Counted from the stretch's first letter, positions 43,230 through 52,799 are shown. The stretch: 64,000 bases of DNA from Cytobacillus oceanisediminis 2691 (GCF_000294775.2 NZ_CP015506.1:347501-411500); one strand, 5' to 3'. The notes: generated by a model not told the origin, from the letters alone. Made by a program: numbers and translations.

Positions 43230-43380
43230 TGTTTCGGCACTCAAAAAGAAAGAATGTAATCCGAATAGATATAAGGGAAGCTGATATAACCCAGGATTTA
43301 TTCGATCGGAATACCCAGCAGGATATTCTCATGCTCCTGAACGCTACGCTGTCAGGAACATTGGAAGGAGATGATTTTTC

Positions 43381-43740
43381 ATGGATCATTTTTCATTGGA
43401 AGAATGGCGGAAATATGTGAAAAATGTGCTGTCAGAACCAGAACGTGAACTCTATGAAGATCATCTCTATATATGTGATCAATGCCTGGAAGTATACCTC
43501 GAAGCAATGGACGAGGAGGAAAATTCCCTGCCGGAAATGCCTGGGGAAGATGAGTTTACCAATCTTATTATGGCTCAAATTACAGGAGGATTTTCGGAAG
43601 AAGCGGACAAGGAACACAAAGAACTTCCCAATAAAGAATCCTGGTTTGAGCGCTGGTTTCCCATTGCATTTGCCTGCTTTATGCTGATTGGGGGATTAGT
43701 AACAATGTACCGGGATAAAAACCAAATAGATCAGGATTAA
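43381..43740 (+). CDS. Zinc-finger (anti-sigma-like) single-span membrane protein
   Basis: 119 residues. The N-terminal EDHLYICDQCLEVYL (about 26-40) has the HxxxCxxC zinc-binding motif of anti-sigma factors. An acidic linker follows, then one membrane helix (about 91-110, WFPIAFACFMLIGGLVTMY). This is the layout of ZAS anti-sigma proteins, but no ECF sigma gene is adjacent, which is unusual. AAGGAG precedes the ATG by about ten bases. A terminator follows directly. Confidence 0.75.
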   Translation: MDHFSLEEWRKYVKNVLSEPERELYEDHLYICDQCLEVYLEAMDEEENSLPEMPGEDEFTNLIMAQITGGFSEEADKEHKELPNKESWFERWFPIAFACFMLIGGLVTMYRDKNQIDQD

Positions 43741-43769
43741 CTCTTAACGGACAGTTAGGAGTTTTTTTT
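43739..43769 (+). terminator. Terminator after the zinc-finger/TM gene
   Basis: A 10-bp stem (AACTCTTAAC with GTTAGGAGTT, one G-U pair), 5-nt loop, then TTTTTTTT. It begins in the stop codon. Confidence 0.9.
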
Positions 43770-43867
43770 GTGTGCGAAAAGTTTGAAAATTCATTTAAAA
43801 ATCCTTACAATAAAAAGACTAATCAGTTTATTTTAAAAGATAAGAATATGCTTGGGGAGTGAGAAAT

Positions 43868-44125
43868 ATGGGAAGAAGGCGGGTTCCGCAGGAGATGCAA
43901 AAAAAGAGCAAGAGCGTCCATCTTGAGCAATGGATCTGGGACTTGGCAGCGCAGATACAGCCATGCCGTTCAGCAGCTATCAGAGATTTATTTCTCGCTA
44001 AAGTGAAAGAAGACCTGGTAATGGCCGGATTGGCGGAGAAAAATACAGAAATCACGAGTGAACATGCCAGCCTTTATATAGAAGAAGTTCTGAAAAGAAG
44101 TGACATCAGTCAAAAGTGCTGCTGA
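43868..44125 (+). CDS. Small hypothetical protein, possibly ribbon-helix-helix
   Basis: 85 residues from ATG 43868, with GGGGAG nine bases upstream. I do not recognise a named family. The basic start (MGRRRVPQEMQKKSKSVHL) followed by EQWIWDLAAQIQPCRSAAIRDLF resembles a ribbon-helix-helix DNA-binding unit (strand, then two helices). The protein ends in CC. It lies 59 nt before the TetR gene, so they may be co-transcribed. Confidence 0.55.
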   Translation: MGRRRVPQEMQKKSKSVHLEQWIWDLAAQIQPCRSAAIRDLFLAKVKEDLVMAGLAEKNTEITSEHASLYIEEVLKRSDISQKCC

Positions 44126-44184
44126 TGTTTAATGCGCGGGAATAATTTTCTCAGAGACTAAACAAATACAATGGAGGGACAGAC

Positions 44185-44802
44185 TTGTCGCCTATCGTAT
44201 CAGAGGAATATAAGCGGAAGAAAAAGAAAGAGATCCTGGCGGGTGCATTGGCCTGCTTTGCCAAAAAGGGATTTCAGGCAGCGACCATTGATGACATTGT
44301 CGCTTATTCAGGAATCAGCAAGGGAGCTATCTATAATTATTTTAAAAGCAAGGAAGAAATCTATCTGGAGCTTTTGAATGAGCAGACAGAATCAGCTAAT
44401 GCAAGACTTGCAGAGAACATTTCCAAGTTCTCTTCTGCGGAAGAGAAACTGGAATATCTTTTTGATTTGTATAGGGATATGAGCCCATTCAGCCAGGAAC
44501 GAAAAGATAGAATTACTGTTCAGCTGGAATTTACGCTGCATTCCTCCAGAGATGAGAACTTGAATCGAATTCTGAACGAGCGAGGAAAGAAGTTCTTTTT
44601 GAAATTGATAACAGACATTATGGAGGAAGGGCAGGCTGCCGGGGAATTCCGTCCGGATACAGATCCAAGCCATGTATCGGGATTATTCTGGACTTTTATG
44701 GACGGGGCAATGCTTCACAGGGTAATTAATGAAGAGTATCCATATAAAACCATTATTGACTATGTTAAGAGCCTTGTTTTGCAGGACCTGAAACAGGAAT
44801 AA
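44185..44802 (+). CDS. yerO: TetR family transcriptional regulator (YerO-like)
   Basis: 205 residues with a TTG start after GGAGGGA. The N-terminal helix-turn-helix (about 15-60, GFQAATIDDIVAYSGISKGAIYNYFKSKEEIY) is a standard TetR DNA-binding domain; the rest is a helical ligand/dimer domain. Its place before dgkB matches B. subtilis yerO, which precedes the swrC efflux gene there. No RND efflux gene is present here, so the target may be elsewhere. The symbol is by position and similarity. Confidence 0.85.
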   Translation: MSPIVSEEYKRKKKKEILAGALACFAKKGFQAATIDDIVAYSGISKGAIYNYFKSKEEIYLELLNEQTESANARLAENISKFSSAEEKLEYLFDLYRDMSPFSQERKDRITVQLEFTLHSSRDENLNRILNERGKKFFLKLITDIMEEGQAAGEFRPDTDPSHVSGLFWTFMDGAMLHRVINEEYPYKTIIDYVKSLVLQDLKQE

Positions 44803-45056
44803 TGCTCAATTGCATCCTGCTTAATGCGATTTCAGTTACATCTCCAAGAAATATAACTTAATTACGATACTTTTTTGCCTAATGAGGGTATAATTCATTT
44901 GTGCATCTGACCACTTGTGAAAATAGCGGGAAGTGAATAGAATAGAAACGGATGGCAGTGAATAATTGCTAAGCCGTGGACTATTCGCTATGATGTAAAA
45001 AGATGGAATAATATATAAGGATTAAGTTTAGATATTTCAATAATAGGATGATGGCT
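44803..45056. other. Intergenic region between the TetR gene and dgkB
   Basis: 254 nt without a supported gene. It corresponds to the place where B. subtilis carries swrC (yerP). A TATAAT lies at 44889-44894, but no good -35 is visible. Several GTGAAT/GTGGA-like words recur at irregular spacing (44917-44980). Confidence 0.4.
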
Positions 45057-45992
45057 ATGAAAAGAGCAAGAATTATTTATAATCCGACTTCAGGCCGGGA
45101 AATTTTTAAAAGACATTTAGCAGAGGTTCTGCAAAAGCTGGAGAGTGCAGGATATGAAACCTCATGCCATGCCACCACAGGTGAAGGAGATGCGATTAAA
45201 GCTGCACGGGCAGCTGTTGAACGCCGCTTCGATCTGGTTATTGCAGCAGGCGGCGACGGTACGATTAACGAGGTGGTAAACGGACTCGCTGAACAGGATT
45301 ACCGTCCTCGCCTCGGCATTATTCCAACGGGCACAACCAATGATTTTGCCCGTGCGCTCCATATTCCAAGAGATGTGGATGCGGCTGCTGAAATCATTGT
45401 AAAAGGAGATACCATACCTGTCGATATTGGCCGCATAAATGATAAATATTTTATTAATATTGCTGGTGGCGGAAGGCTGACAGAGCTGACTTACGAGGTG
45501 CCAAGCAAGCTGAAAACCATGATTGGCCAGCTTGCCTATTATCTAAAGGGAATTGAAATGCTTCCTTCCATCCGTTCAACCGAAGTAAGCATCGAGTTTG
45601 ACGGGAAAATCTTTGAAGGTGAAGTTATGCTTTTCCTTGTCGGCCTGACAAATTCAGTCGGCGGTTTTGAAAAGCTGGCGCCGGATTCCTGTATAAATGA
45701 CGGGCTATTCTCCCTGCTGATATTAAAGAAAACCAATCTTGCTGATTTTATCCGGATCGCGACAATGGCTGTCCGGGGTGAGCATGTAAAAGATCCGAAC
45801 GTCATCTATACACAGGCAAACCGCATCAAAGTACAGTCCAAAGAAAAAGTCCAGCTCAATCTGGACGGTGAATTTGGCGGCCTGCTTCCTGCTGAATTCG
45901 TAAACCTGTACAGGCATTTGGAAGTATTTGTCCCAATTGATCAGATTCGTGAAGAAGACCGCCCGACCGATTGGGAAAGTTCCCGCGAATAA
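45057..45992 (+). CDS. dgkB: Diacylglycerol kinase DgkB
   Basis: 311 residues. DgkB phosphorylates diacylglycerol left over from lipoteichoic acid synthesis, returning phosphatidate to phospholipid metabolism. The opening MKRARIIYNPTSGRE and the nucleotide-binding GGDGTINEVVNGL are the lipid kinase catalytic motifs; PTGTTNDFARAL follows. Three in-frame ATGs occur; 45057 gives the canonical N-terminus and the best spacing from AGGATG. The end of the protein matches the family (LPAEFVNLYRHLEV). Confidence 0.96.
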   Translation: MKRARIIYNPTSGREIFKRHLAEVLQKLESAGYETSCHATTGEGDAIKAARAAVERRFDLVIAAGGDGTINEVVNGLAEQDYRPRLGIIPTGTTNDFARALHIPRDVDAAAEIIVKGDTIPVDIGRINDKYFINIAGGGRLTELTYEVPSKLKTMIGQLAYYLKGIEMLPSIRSTEVSIEFDGKIFEGEVMLFLVGLTNSVGGFEKLAPDSCINDGLFSLLILKKTNLADFIRIATMAVRGEHVKDPNVIYTQANRIKVQSKEKVQLNLDGEFGGLLPAEFVNLYRHLEVFVPIDQIREEDRPTDWESSRE

Positions 45993-45996
45993 TAGG

Positions 45997-46030
45997 AAGT
46001 CCGCCCTCTTACAGGGCGGGCTTTTATTTT
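45997..46030 (+). terminator. Terminator after dgkB
   Basis: An 11-bp stem (45997-46007 with 46013-46023) is followed by TTTTATTTT. Confidence 0.9.
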
Positions 46031-46055
46031 GCAAAACACATGAATTTGTGAACGG

Positions 46056-46165
46056 TGCAATTAGAATAGTATTACTGCGATTAGAAGGGTGATTCTGCAA
46101 ACAGACAGGGTAAGCTTACAAATAGACTGGAAAATATGCTAATAGAGTGGAGGGTTTTTCAAATA
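46056..46165 (+). repeat. Array with 20-21 bp period (TGCAAATAGAC-like units)
   Basis: Related units begin at 46056, 46076, 46096, 46117, 46137 and 46158 (TGCAATTAGA, TGCGATTAGA, TGCAAACAGA, TACAAATAGA, TGCTAATAGA, TTCAAATAGA). Spacing is 20 or 21 bp; the second half of each unit varies. It lies between the dgkB terminator and the rlmCD promoter region, with no coding frame. Confidence 0.75.
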
Positions 46166-46285
46166 GACATGATAAAGGGTATACAGGTTCAAAATCCGCA
46201 CCATATCTATTTCGTATTCACCCCTTTTTTGTGATACAATCTGTCTAGTCAAATAGGTCACGGAATTAAGCTGAAAAGGAAGAAA

Positions 46286-47668
46286 ATGATGAGCAGAACA
46301 TTACCGGTTCAAAAAAATGATTATATAGATGTTATATTTGAGGATTTGACCCATGAAGGGGCAGGAGTTGCAAAGGTGGATGGTTATCCTCTATTTGTTC
46401 CGGATGGGCTTCCCGGTGAGAGAGCAAAGGTAAAAGTGATTAAGGTGAATAAGGGATATGGCTTTGGGCGCCTGATCGAGACATATGAAAGAAGCCCATA
46501 CCGAGTAGAAGCTCCCTGCCCGATTTATAAGGAGTGCGGCGGATGTCAGCTGCAGCACCTGAGCTATGAAGGCCAGCTTCTCGCCAAGGAAAAACAGGTC
46601 AGAGATGTTCTGGAAAGAATCGGAAAACTTGAGGGCGTCAAGGTGCATCCGGTTCTCGGCATGAAGGACCCTTGGCGTTACAGAAATAAAGCGCAGGTTC
46701 CGATTGGCGAGCAGGAGGGCGGCCTGATCGGCGGATTTTACCAGCAGCGTACCCACCAGATCATCGATATGAAGGAATGTCTCATCCAGCAGGAAAAAAA
46801 TGATGAGGTTGTACAAAAGGTAAAGGAAATTTGCGGACGCTATGGTGTCCGTGCTTATGATGAAGGCAGGCATAAAGGCGAGCTCCGCCACGTGATGGCG
46901 CGCTATGGGCTTGTGACAGGCGAAGTGATGATTGTCCTTGTCACAAGGACGAACGAGCTCCCGCATAAGCAAAGGATTGTGGATGAGATTGCATCAAGCA
47001 TTGAAGGTGTTAAATCCATCGTCCATAATGTGAATCCCAGGAAGACGAATGTGATCATGGGAGATGTCACACGAGTCCTCTGGGGTGAAGAAGTGATCTA
47101 TGATTTTATTGGCGATATCAAATTTGCGATTTCCGCCCGCTCCTTTTATCAGGTGAACCCGGAGCAAACGAAAGTTTTATATGATAAAGCACTGGAATAT
47201 GCGAATTTGAGCGGAGAAGAACAGGTTATCGATGCGTACTGCGGAATTGGCACCATTTCTCTTTTTCTGGCACAGAAAGCAAAAGAAGTGTTCGGCGTTG
47301 AAATCGTGCCGGAAGCCATTGAGGATGCGAAGCGGAATGCTGATTTAAACGGCATGACAAATGCTTCATTTGCAGTCGGGAAAGCAGAAGAAGTAATCCC
47401 TGACTGGTATAAAAAGGGGAACACCGCAGATGTGCTTGTCGTTGACCCGCCGCGAAAAGGCTGTGATGAAGCTCTGCTGAAAACCATTTTAAGCATGAAG
47501 CCAAAGAAAGTCGTCTATGTATCCTGCAACCCGGGAACGCTGGCAAGGGATCTTCGTATTCTGGAGGATGGCGGATACAGGACAATCGAAGTGCAGCCGG
47601 TGGACATGTTCCCTCAGACTATGCATTGTGAAGCAGTCGCTGGATTAGAATGGAAAGAGGGCAGCTGA
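46286..47668 (+). CDS. rlmCD: 23S rRNA (uracil-5-)-methyltransferase RlmCD
   Basis: 460 residues. In B. subtilis RlmCD (YefA) makes m5U at positions 747 and 1939 of 23S rRNA. An N-terminal TRAM domain (about 10-68) is followed by the iron-sulfur cysteines [10 protein letters not shown] and KECLIQQ, the SAM-binding [14 protein letters not shown], and the catalytic [15 protein letters not shown] 46286 and 46289 are both possible after AAAAGGAAG. Position after dgkB is conserved with B. subtilis. Confidence 0.95.
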   Translation: MMSRTLPVQKNDYIDVIFEDLTHEGAGVAKVDGYPLFVPDGLPGERAKVKVIKVNKGYGFGRLIETYERSPYRVEAPCPIYKECGGCQLQHLSYEGQLLAKEKQVRDVLERIGKLEGVKVHPVLGMKDPWRYRNKAQVPIGEQEGGLIGGFYQQRTHQIIDMKECLIQQEKNDEVVQKVKEICGRYGVRAYDEGRHKGELRHVMARYGLVTGEVMIVLVTRTNELPHKQRIVDEIASSIEGVKSIVHNVNPRKTNVIMGDVTRVLWGEEVIYDFIGDIKFAISARSFYQVNPEQTKVLYDKALEYANLSGEEQVIDAYCGIGTISLFLAQKAKEVFGVEIVPEAIEDAKRNADLNGMTNASFAVGKAEEVIPDWYKKGNTADVLVVDPPRKGCDEALLKTILSMKPKKVVYVSCNPGTLARDLRILEDGGYRTIEVQPVDMFPQTMHCEAVAGLEWKEGS

Positions 47669-47690
47669 CCTATTGGGAAGCTGCTTTTTT
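47661..47690 (+). terminator. Terminator overlapping the rlmCD stop
   Basis: GCAGCT (47661-47666) pairs with AGCTGC (47679-47684), followed by TTTTTT. The left arm lies inside the last codons. Confidence 0.7.
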
Positions 47691-47773
47691 AGGTTCTCTC
47701 AAGAATTCCCCTGCTTTTTTTCTTATAATTCTGTAAAATATAGTTTATAGAGTTATTAAATGGGGTGAGCTAA

Positions 47774-49237
47774 TTGGTCAATGATTTCCCGATACTTGGC
47801 AATGATGGTGAGTCGATTTATTCCAATCCTGATGAATTACTCGATTTGTTCCTGAACTGCACTGCAGATGGGGTTGCCATCATTGATATGGAGAACCGTT
47901 TTATAAGGGTAAATCATATGTATACGGTGATTTTTGGCTATACCGAAGCGCAAGTTATTGGCAGAAAGTTTACCGAGTTTCAGAACCCTGAAGAAGTGAA
48001 GGAGATTATAAAACTGGTCAAGCTTGGGAAAGTATACAGCAATGTGATCACACAGCGCTATCATCAGGATGGTTCGGTTCTGGATATATCGGTTTCGTAT
48101 TCTCCCTTCAGAAATTCCAAGGGCAAAATCATCGCCGTTTTGGCTATCTTCCGGGATATGACAGAGTTTAAAAGCATGGAGAGGGAATTAAGAAAAACCA
48201 GGGAACTGTACGATTTGATTACGATGAATACGACAGATATGATCAAAGTATTCACAAAGGATCAAACGTTGATCTATGCATCCCCATCTCATGGAAAAGT
48301 TTTGGGTTATTCGCCGGTGCAGCTTGTTGGGAAGACCTGCGGCACTGTCATAAACTCTGAGGAAGAGAGAGAAAAGTTTAGCAAGGTATGTCAAAAGCTG
48401 CTGGAAACGGGTGAGCCTCAGCTGCTTGAAACAAAGATGGATACCATTAATGGCGAAATCGTTTTCGTTGAGGCAAGCATTTCTCCTATATTAAACGATA
48501 AAGGAGAGATTGAATTATTTGTGGCAGTAGGCAGAAACATAACAGACAGAGTTAATAATGATGCGGCTTTGCGTAATTTGGACCGCCTTTCCATTATCGG
48601 ACAGCTTGCAGCAGGGGTTGCACACGAGATCAGAAATCCGCTGACCTCTTTAAAAGGTTTCTCAAAACTGCTCCAATCCAGCGTTAATCAGGAAAAACAG
48701 GATGATTATTTATCCATTATTATGGAAGAGCTTGATCGGATTGATATCATTGTCAATGAGTTCATGTCCCTGGCAAAACCCCAGGCAATTGAGTTTGAGA
48801 AAGGGAGCTTAATGTCCATTCTTGAAAGTACGATTAATGTACTTCATCCGCAGGCACTGCTTCACAATGTTCAAATCCATCTCAATCATTTTGAGAATGA
48901 TATCATGCTATTATGCTCACCTCCCCAGCTGAAGCAAGTGTTTGTCAACTTTTTAAAAAATGCGATTGAAGCTATGCCAAATGGCGGAAATGTATATATT
49001 AGTGCTGAAAGAATAGAGAGCAGACGTGTAAGGATTGCTTTTGAAGATGAAGGAGCAGGCATTGATGGTGAAATGCTGAAGTATCTTGGGACCCCTTTTT
49101 ATACGACAAAAGATAAAGGAATCGGTTTGGGGCTCACAGTCAGCAATAAGATTATTCAGGAGCATCAAGGTTTGATGGCCATTGAAAGTGTTATAGGCAA
49201 AGGCACTACGGTGATGGTGGAATTGGATTGTATATAG
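47774..49237 (+). CDS. Soluble PAS sensor histidine kinase (sporulation-kinase type)
   Basis: 487 residues with a TTG start after GGGGTGAG. Two PAS domains (about 20-135 and 145-260) precede the HisKA/HATPase core. The phosphorylated His is in the H-box VAHEIRNPLTSLKGF (about 281-295), and the N, G1 and G2 boxes are NFLKNAIEA, DEGAGID and GIGLGLTV. The H-box is of the KinA/KinE sporulation type, which passes phosphate to Spo0F. No response regulator is adjacent, in line with an orphan kinase of the phosphorelay. It has no membrane segment. Confidence 0.9.
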   Translation: MVNDFPILGNDGESIYSNPDELLDLFLNCTADGVAIIDMENRFIRVNHMYTVIFGYTEAQVIGRKFTEFQNPEEVKEIIKLVKLGKVYSNVITQRYHQDGSVLDISVSYSPFRNSKGKIIAVLAIFRDMTEFKSMERELRKTRELYDLITMNTTDMIKVFTKDQTLIYASPSHGKVLGYSPVQLVGKTCGTVINSEEEREKFSKVCQKLLETGEPQLLETKMDTINGEIVFVEASISPILNDKGEIELFVAVGRNITDRVNNDAALRNLDRLSIIGQLAAGVAHEIRNPLTSLKGFSKLLQSSVNQEKQDDYLSIIMEELDRIDIIVNEFMSLAKPQAIEFEKGSLMSILESTINVLHPQALLHNVQIHLNHFENDIMLLCSPPQLKQVFVNFLKNAIEAMPNGGNVYISAERIESRRVRIAFEDEGAGIDGEMLKYLGTPFYTTKDKGIGLGLTVSNKIIQEHQGLMAIESVIGKGTTVMVELDCI

Positions 49238-49285
49238 TGTGTACAGCTCATCTCTTTAGGGGTGGGTTTTTTATTTTCAAAAATA

Positions 49286-49320
49286 AAATACTGCCTTGCA
49301 GCACATGCAAGGCAGTATTT
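49286..49320. terminator. Bidirectional terminator
   Basis: A perfect 14-bp stem (49286-49299 with 49307-49320) with A- and T-rich ends serves the kinase (+) and the phosphatase gene (-). Confidence 0.92.
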
Positions 49321-51237
49321 TTAATCTAAAGCATCTTTTAGAACTTCACCCTCCAAGAAGTCCGGAGCTGGTATGTCCAGCAGCTTATAGACAGTTGGGG
49401 CAATATCCAGTGTGGTAATCGAGCTAATCCGGTGTTCCTTTTTAAAAGAAGGGCCGTGTGCAAAGAAAACGGCCCTGAGTTCTTTCCGATCAGGATTGCC
49501 TCCGTGGCTGCCGAGTTCAATGGCCGGCATATGGGGGCTTGTTAGGCTGCTGCCCATCATATAGCCCCTTGAGCCAAGCAGCAAAATGTCTCCCTGGTTA
49601 GGATGCTTATTCTCTTTTTTATTTCCATAGGCAATTTGATAAGGTTTTTCTTCCTTTCTAAAAAGGTAATGGAAAAATTGCTTCGCTGCTTGATTAAAAT
49701 GGCTGACCTGCCCTTGCACAATGGAATCACCTGCTTCACCTAAATACCCCTTAAGGACTTTCGTCTGGAATTTCGGCTTGATTTTATACTCGCTAAAGAG
49801 TTTCTCTACTTGGTCTGCTGCCTTTTCCTTCTCTTTCTTAGTGAGGTTCTCATTCAGATAAATTTGTGCAGCTGACCCGCTGGCCACAGCCATTGCTTTG
49901 GAGTACTCCTCATCCACTTTGCCTTTATTATCTGTCTTTAAGAGGCCGGCTTCTTTCAAAAGAGTGTTTGGGGCAAGGATGGTGTGAACTGGCTCCATGC
50001 CGTGGTCGGATACAACAAGAAGGTGGTCTTCTCCGCTAAGGCTATCCATCGTCTGTCCAACGACATTATCGGAAAGCTTGTATGCCCATTCAATGTATTT
50101 TTTATGTTTTTGAGAATTTTCCTCTGAATACCCAGGCTGCCGTGGATCTGTCAGCAGAAAGTGATGTGATTCATGATCTATTTGAGGTGTATAAAACATC
50201 AGCAAATCCGGCTGGTATTCTTCTTTAATATAAAGAGACACATCAGTTGCCCAGCTGACAAAACGTGAACTGATTTCTTCGTACTCTTCTCTAGTAATCC
50301 ACTTTTTTTCAAAGGCCTTTGTATCATCCTGAACGGGAAAAAAGCCGAATTTTGAAAGCAGCTCCTCTTCAAATCCGTCGGGACCTTCAATGAGGGCTGA
50401 CGTAACGGCCGTCCGGTAAATGCTTGCTTTCTCAAGGCCAGGGTCAATTTTCAGCTTAAACCAGAATCCTGCAGATTCGCCATCAGCTTCGACAGGAATT
50501 GACCCCCATTCGTTGGCATTGACAATGACATCTTTGGGGTCTGCCGAACGATTTTCCGAAAAAATGAAGCGGTTATAGTTGGTCTTTCCATCATCTGAAG
50601 TGTCTAAAGCCAGTATATAAATTTCTTTATTCTTTGCTTTTTTTAATGGCAGCTTCAATATAGCTTCCTTTAAAGGGCTAAAGCTGCTTTCTTTGTGCTT
50701 CCAGCTCTCTGCTTTTTTGAACTGAAGCTTATCCAGGGAACTCTCTGCCCAGGTTTCGCCATAATAAACTGCGTAATCAGCCTGTGTTCCTGCACTGGGG
50801 TTTGATCCGGGAAACAGCACTGTGGCAGTTGTTTTGCCATTTTTTTTTGCCTCTGCCCAAAGCGGGCTTTTATCGAGCGGCTGATGGAAGGCGCTTTCTC
50901 CATTTGCCAATTCTTTTTGGGGATCCTGCCACTTATTGCTGACCATGCCGGTTTCCGACGGGGCAGCTCCTGATGCAATTGCCGCATGTGATGGGGCGGT
51001 CAGCGATGGGGTTACGGTTTTGGAGTCCTTGGCGGCTACTCCATTCTTCATGAGTGCTTTAATGTGGGGAAGCTTGCCTTTCTTTACATACTCTTTTGTC
51101 AGGTCATTTCTCATTCCATCAAATGAAATCAGCACAACCTTGTTTTCCTGTTCAACCCGATCCTCTGCATATCCAGAGGAAGGAAATACAATCGCTCCTA
51201 TAAAAAAAATAATTATATAAAAATAGTACTTATTCAT
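49321..51237 (-). CDS. Secreted alkaline phosphatase-superfamily phosphodiesterase
   Basis: 638 residues from ATG 51237 (TTGGAGGAAACATA upstream). A signal peptide (MNKYYFYIIIFFIGAIVFPSSGYA) suggests export. The nucleotide pyrophosphatase/phosphodiesterase fold shows ISFDGMRNDL, the nucleophile region TVTPSLTAPSHAAIASG, then zinc ligands in PQIDHESHHF, VVSDHGMEPVH and ELGSHGGNPD. The substrate is unknown; release of phosphate from nucleotides or phospholipids is plausible. The cap insertion (about 190-330) is larger than in minimal enzymes. Confidence 0.88.
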   Translation of the reverse strand: MNKYYFYIIIFFIGAIVFPSSGYAEDRVEQENKVVLISFDGMRNDLTKEYVKKGKLPHIKALMKNGVAAKDSKTVTPSLTAPSHAAIASGAAPSETGMVSNKWQDPQKELANGESAFHQPLDKSPLWAEAKKNGKTTATVLFPGSNPSAGTQADYAVYYGETWAESSLDKLQFKKAESWKHKESSFSPLKEAILKLPLKKAKNKEIYILALDTSDDGKTNYNRFIFSENRSADPKDVIVNANEWGSIPVEADGESAGFWFKLKIDPGLEKASIYRTAVTSALIEGPDGFEEELLSKFGFFPVQDDTKAFEKKWITREEYEEISSRFVSWATDVSLYIKEEYQPDLLMFYTPQIDHESHHFLLTDPRQPGYSEENSQKHKKYIEWAYKLSDNVVGQTMDSLSGEDHLLVVSDHGMEPVHTILAPNTLLKEAGLLKTDNKGKVDEEYSKAMAVASGSAAQIYLNENLTKKEKEKAADQVEKLFSEYKIKPKFQTKVLKGYLGEAGDSIVQGQVSHFNQAAKQFFHYLFRKEEKPYQIAYGNKKENKHPNQGDILLLGSRGYMMGSSLTSPHMPAIELGSHGGNPDRKELRAVFFAHGPSFKKEHRISSITTLDIAPTVYKLLDIPAPDFLEGEVLKDALD

Positions 51238-51524
51238 TATGTTTCCTCCAAGGTGTAAGTAAATTGGTACAAGAGCATATTCCCTGTATTTCTTATAAAT
51301 AAACAAAAAATCGTCTTTCTGCTGCTAGGGGCACTTAATTGAATGGCAGGAAGAAGGAAGATATGCAGATGCCAAATATACTGACTCCCCCATATTAGCT
51401 GATTCAATAGAATCAATAATATTTTTCCAGTCCCAAAAAGGTAGACTGGGAGTTTCCGAATCGATATTTTTAGAGTAGTCTGCAAAATTCGACAGAAATA
51501 AATTAAGGATATGGAGGAAAGTAT
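51238..51524. promoter_or_regulatory. Divergent regulatory region with 0A-like box
   Basis: 287 nt without a supported gene. TTCGACA at 51489-51495 (TGTCGAA reversed) matches the core of a Spo0A box. Two small hairpins (GATTC/GAATC near 51410-51423; CCAGTC/GACTGG at 51427-51449) precede it. I could not match a known riboswitch. Confidence 0.35.
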
Positions 51525-52628
51525 ATGGCAATTATAAAAAGTTCATATGGAAAAAGAGCTTTATTAAAAGGGACTGCTGCTGCAGCTATTTTTGCAGGAG
51601 GAATCATGTCACCAATAATTCCAGGCTTTTCAAACGAGGCAGTGGCAGAAGCGGCTTCCTATACTTACACAGTGGATGCAACCAGTCTGAATGTCCGTTC
51701 AGGCCCCGGAACAAATTACGATCGGATCGGCAGTCTGCCCCAAGGCAGCAGTATACAAGCAATCGAACGCCTTGCCAGCGGCTGGTATAAAATTAACTAT
51801 AATGGAAAAACAGGCTATGTCAGCGGCCAATACGTCAAAACAAATGAAAAACTTTACCGGGTGGATGCAACATCATTAAATGTCCGAAAAGGTCCGGGAT
51901 TAAATTACAGCAGTGTCGGCCTTTTAAAAAACGGAACATTATTAAGTGTCATACATAAGGAAAGCAACGGCTGGTATAAAATTTCCTACAACGGCAGCAC
52001 GGGGTATGTAAGCGGTGATTATGTGACAGCTGGTGATCCCCGTCAGGCAAGGATCAATGTACCGCTCATTGCCCAGCGGCCGGAGCTGCCAAGCGGATGT
52101 GAAGTAACTTCTCTTGCCATGGCATTGAAATTTTATGGAGTGAATGTAAGCAAAACAACACTTGCAAAAGAAATGCCATATGACTCAACCAAGCTGGTTA
52201 GAAATGCGGATGGTTCTATTAAAACCTGGGGGGATCCTGATGTCGGGTTTGTCGGAACACCTTTTGGCAACGGCCATACGATAAACCCGGGACCGCTGAA
52301 AAAGCTGCTTGATCAGTATCGTCCAGGCGGTGTAAATCTGACCGGAAAAGATTTTTCAGAAATAGAAAAGGCTGTTTCAGAGGGTAATCCTGTTTTGGCA
52401 TGGTTTACAATCAGCCATGAAATGCCGAATAATAGAAGCTGGAAAACGCCTGCCGGCAAAACGATCAGTGCACCGACACCATTGCACTGCATTGTCGTAA
52501 CCGGTGTGGATGCAGATTATGTTTACTTTAATGACAGTGAAGCAGTTCAGAAAGATGTGAAAATGCCTAAGGAGAAGTTCATTAAGATCTACGATGCCAT
52601 GGGCAAGCGTGCATTGGCTGTAAAATAG
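51525..52628 (+). CDS. Secreted protein with two SH3b domains and a C39-type peptidase domain
   Basis: 367 residues. A signal peptide (about 1-44, ending near VAEAAS) is followed by two bacterial SH3 domains (about 45-105, 110-168; SLNVRSGPGTNYD and SLNVRKGPGLNYS) that usually bind cell wall. The C-terminal part (about 175-367) is a peptidase_C39-like papain fold: the catalytic Cys in ELPSGCEVTS, a His in PLHCIVVTG and an Asp/Asn in YVYFNDSE. It probably acts on cell wall or secreted peptides. TATGGAGGAAAG precedes the ATG. Confidence 0.9.
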   Translation: MAIIKSSYGKRALLKGTAAAAIFAGGIMSPIIPGFSNEAVAEAASYTYTVDATSLNVRSGPGTNYDRIGSLPQGSSIQAIERLASGWYKINYNGKTGYVSGQYVKTNEKLYRVDATSLNVRKGPGLNYSSVGLLKNGTLLSVIHKESNGWYKISYNGSTGYVSGDYVTAGDPRQARINVPLIAQRPELPSGCEVTSLAMALKFYGVNVSKTTLAKEMPYDSTKLVRNADGSIKTWGDPDVGFVGTPFGNGHTINPGPLKKLLDQYRPGGVNLTGKDFSEIEKAVSEGNPVLAWFTISHEMPNNRSWKTPAGKTISAPTPLHCIVVTGVDADYVYFNDSEAVQKDVKMPKEKFIKIYDAMGKRALAVK

Positions 52629-52632
52629 CTAG

Positions 52633-52669
52633 AAAGCATCTGCGGGAAATTTCCGCAGGTGCTTTTTTT
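52633..52669 (+). terminator. Terminator after the SH3-C39 gene
   Basis: A 12-bp stem (AAGCATCTGCGG with CCGCAGGTGCTT, one G-U pair) is followed by TTTTTT. Confidence 0.93.
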
Positions 52670-52799
52670 GCAGGGAAATATACGTCTCAGGTCTTAGCAA
52701 GGATTACTTTTGTGGTCTATGGCTGGCAATCGTGTTATTTTGTATCGTATAACTTGAGAAGTTTTTTAAAAGTGTTTTAATAGATTTAAGGATGTACGC

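Noticed and set aside
43229-43420. 63-codon frame with TTG start before the zinc-finger/TM gene, a possible sigma-factor remnant
   Set aside because: Its start overlaps the -10 of a good sigma-A promoter, it has no ribosome site, and the translation shows no sigma region 2 or 4 motif. It is better read as the leader of the downstream gene.
51238-51524. Riboswitch (for example c-di-AMP type) before the SH3-C39 gene
   Set aside because: Such switches control many cell-wall hydrolase genes, but I could not find the conserved core or a matching terminator here.
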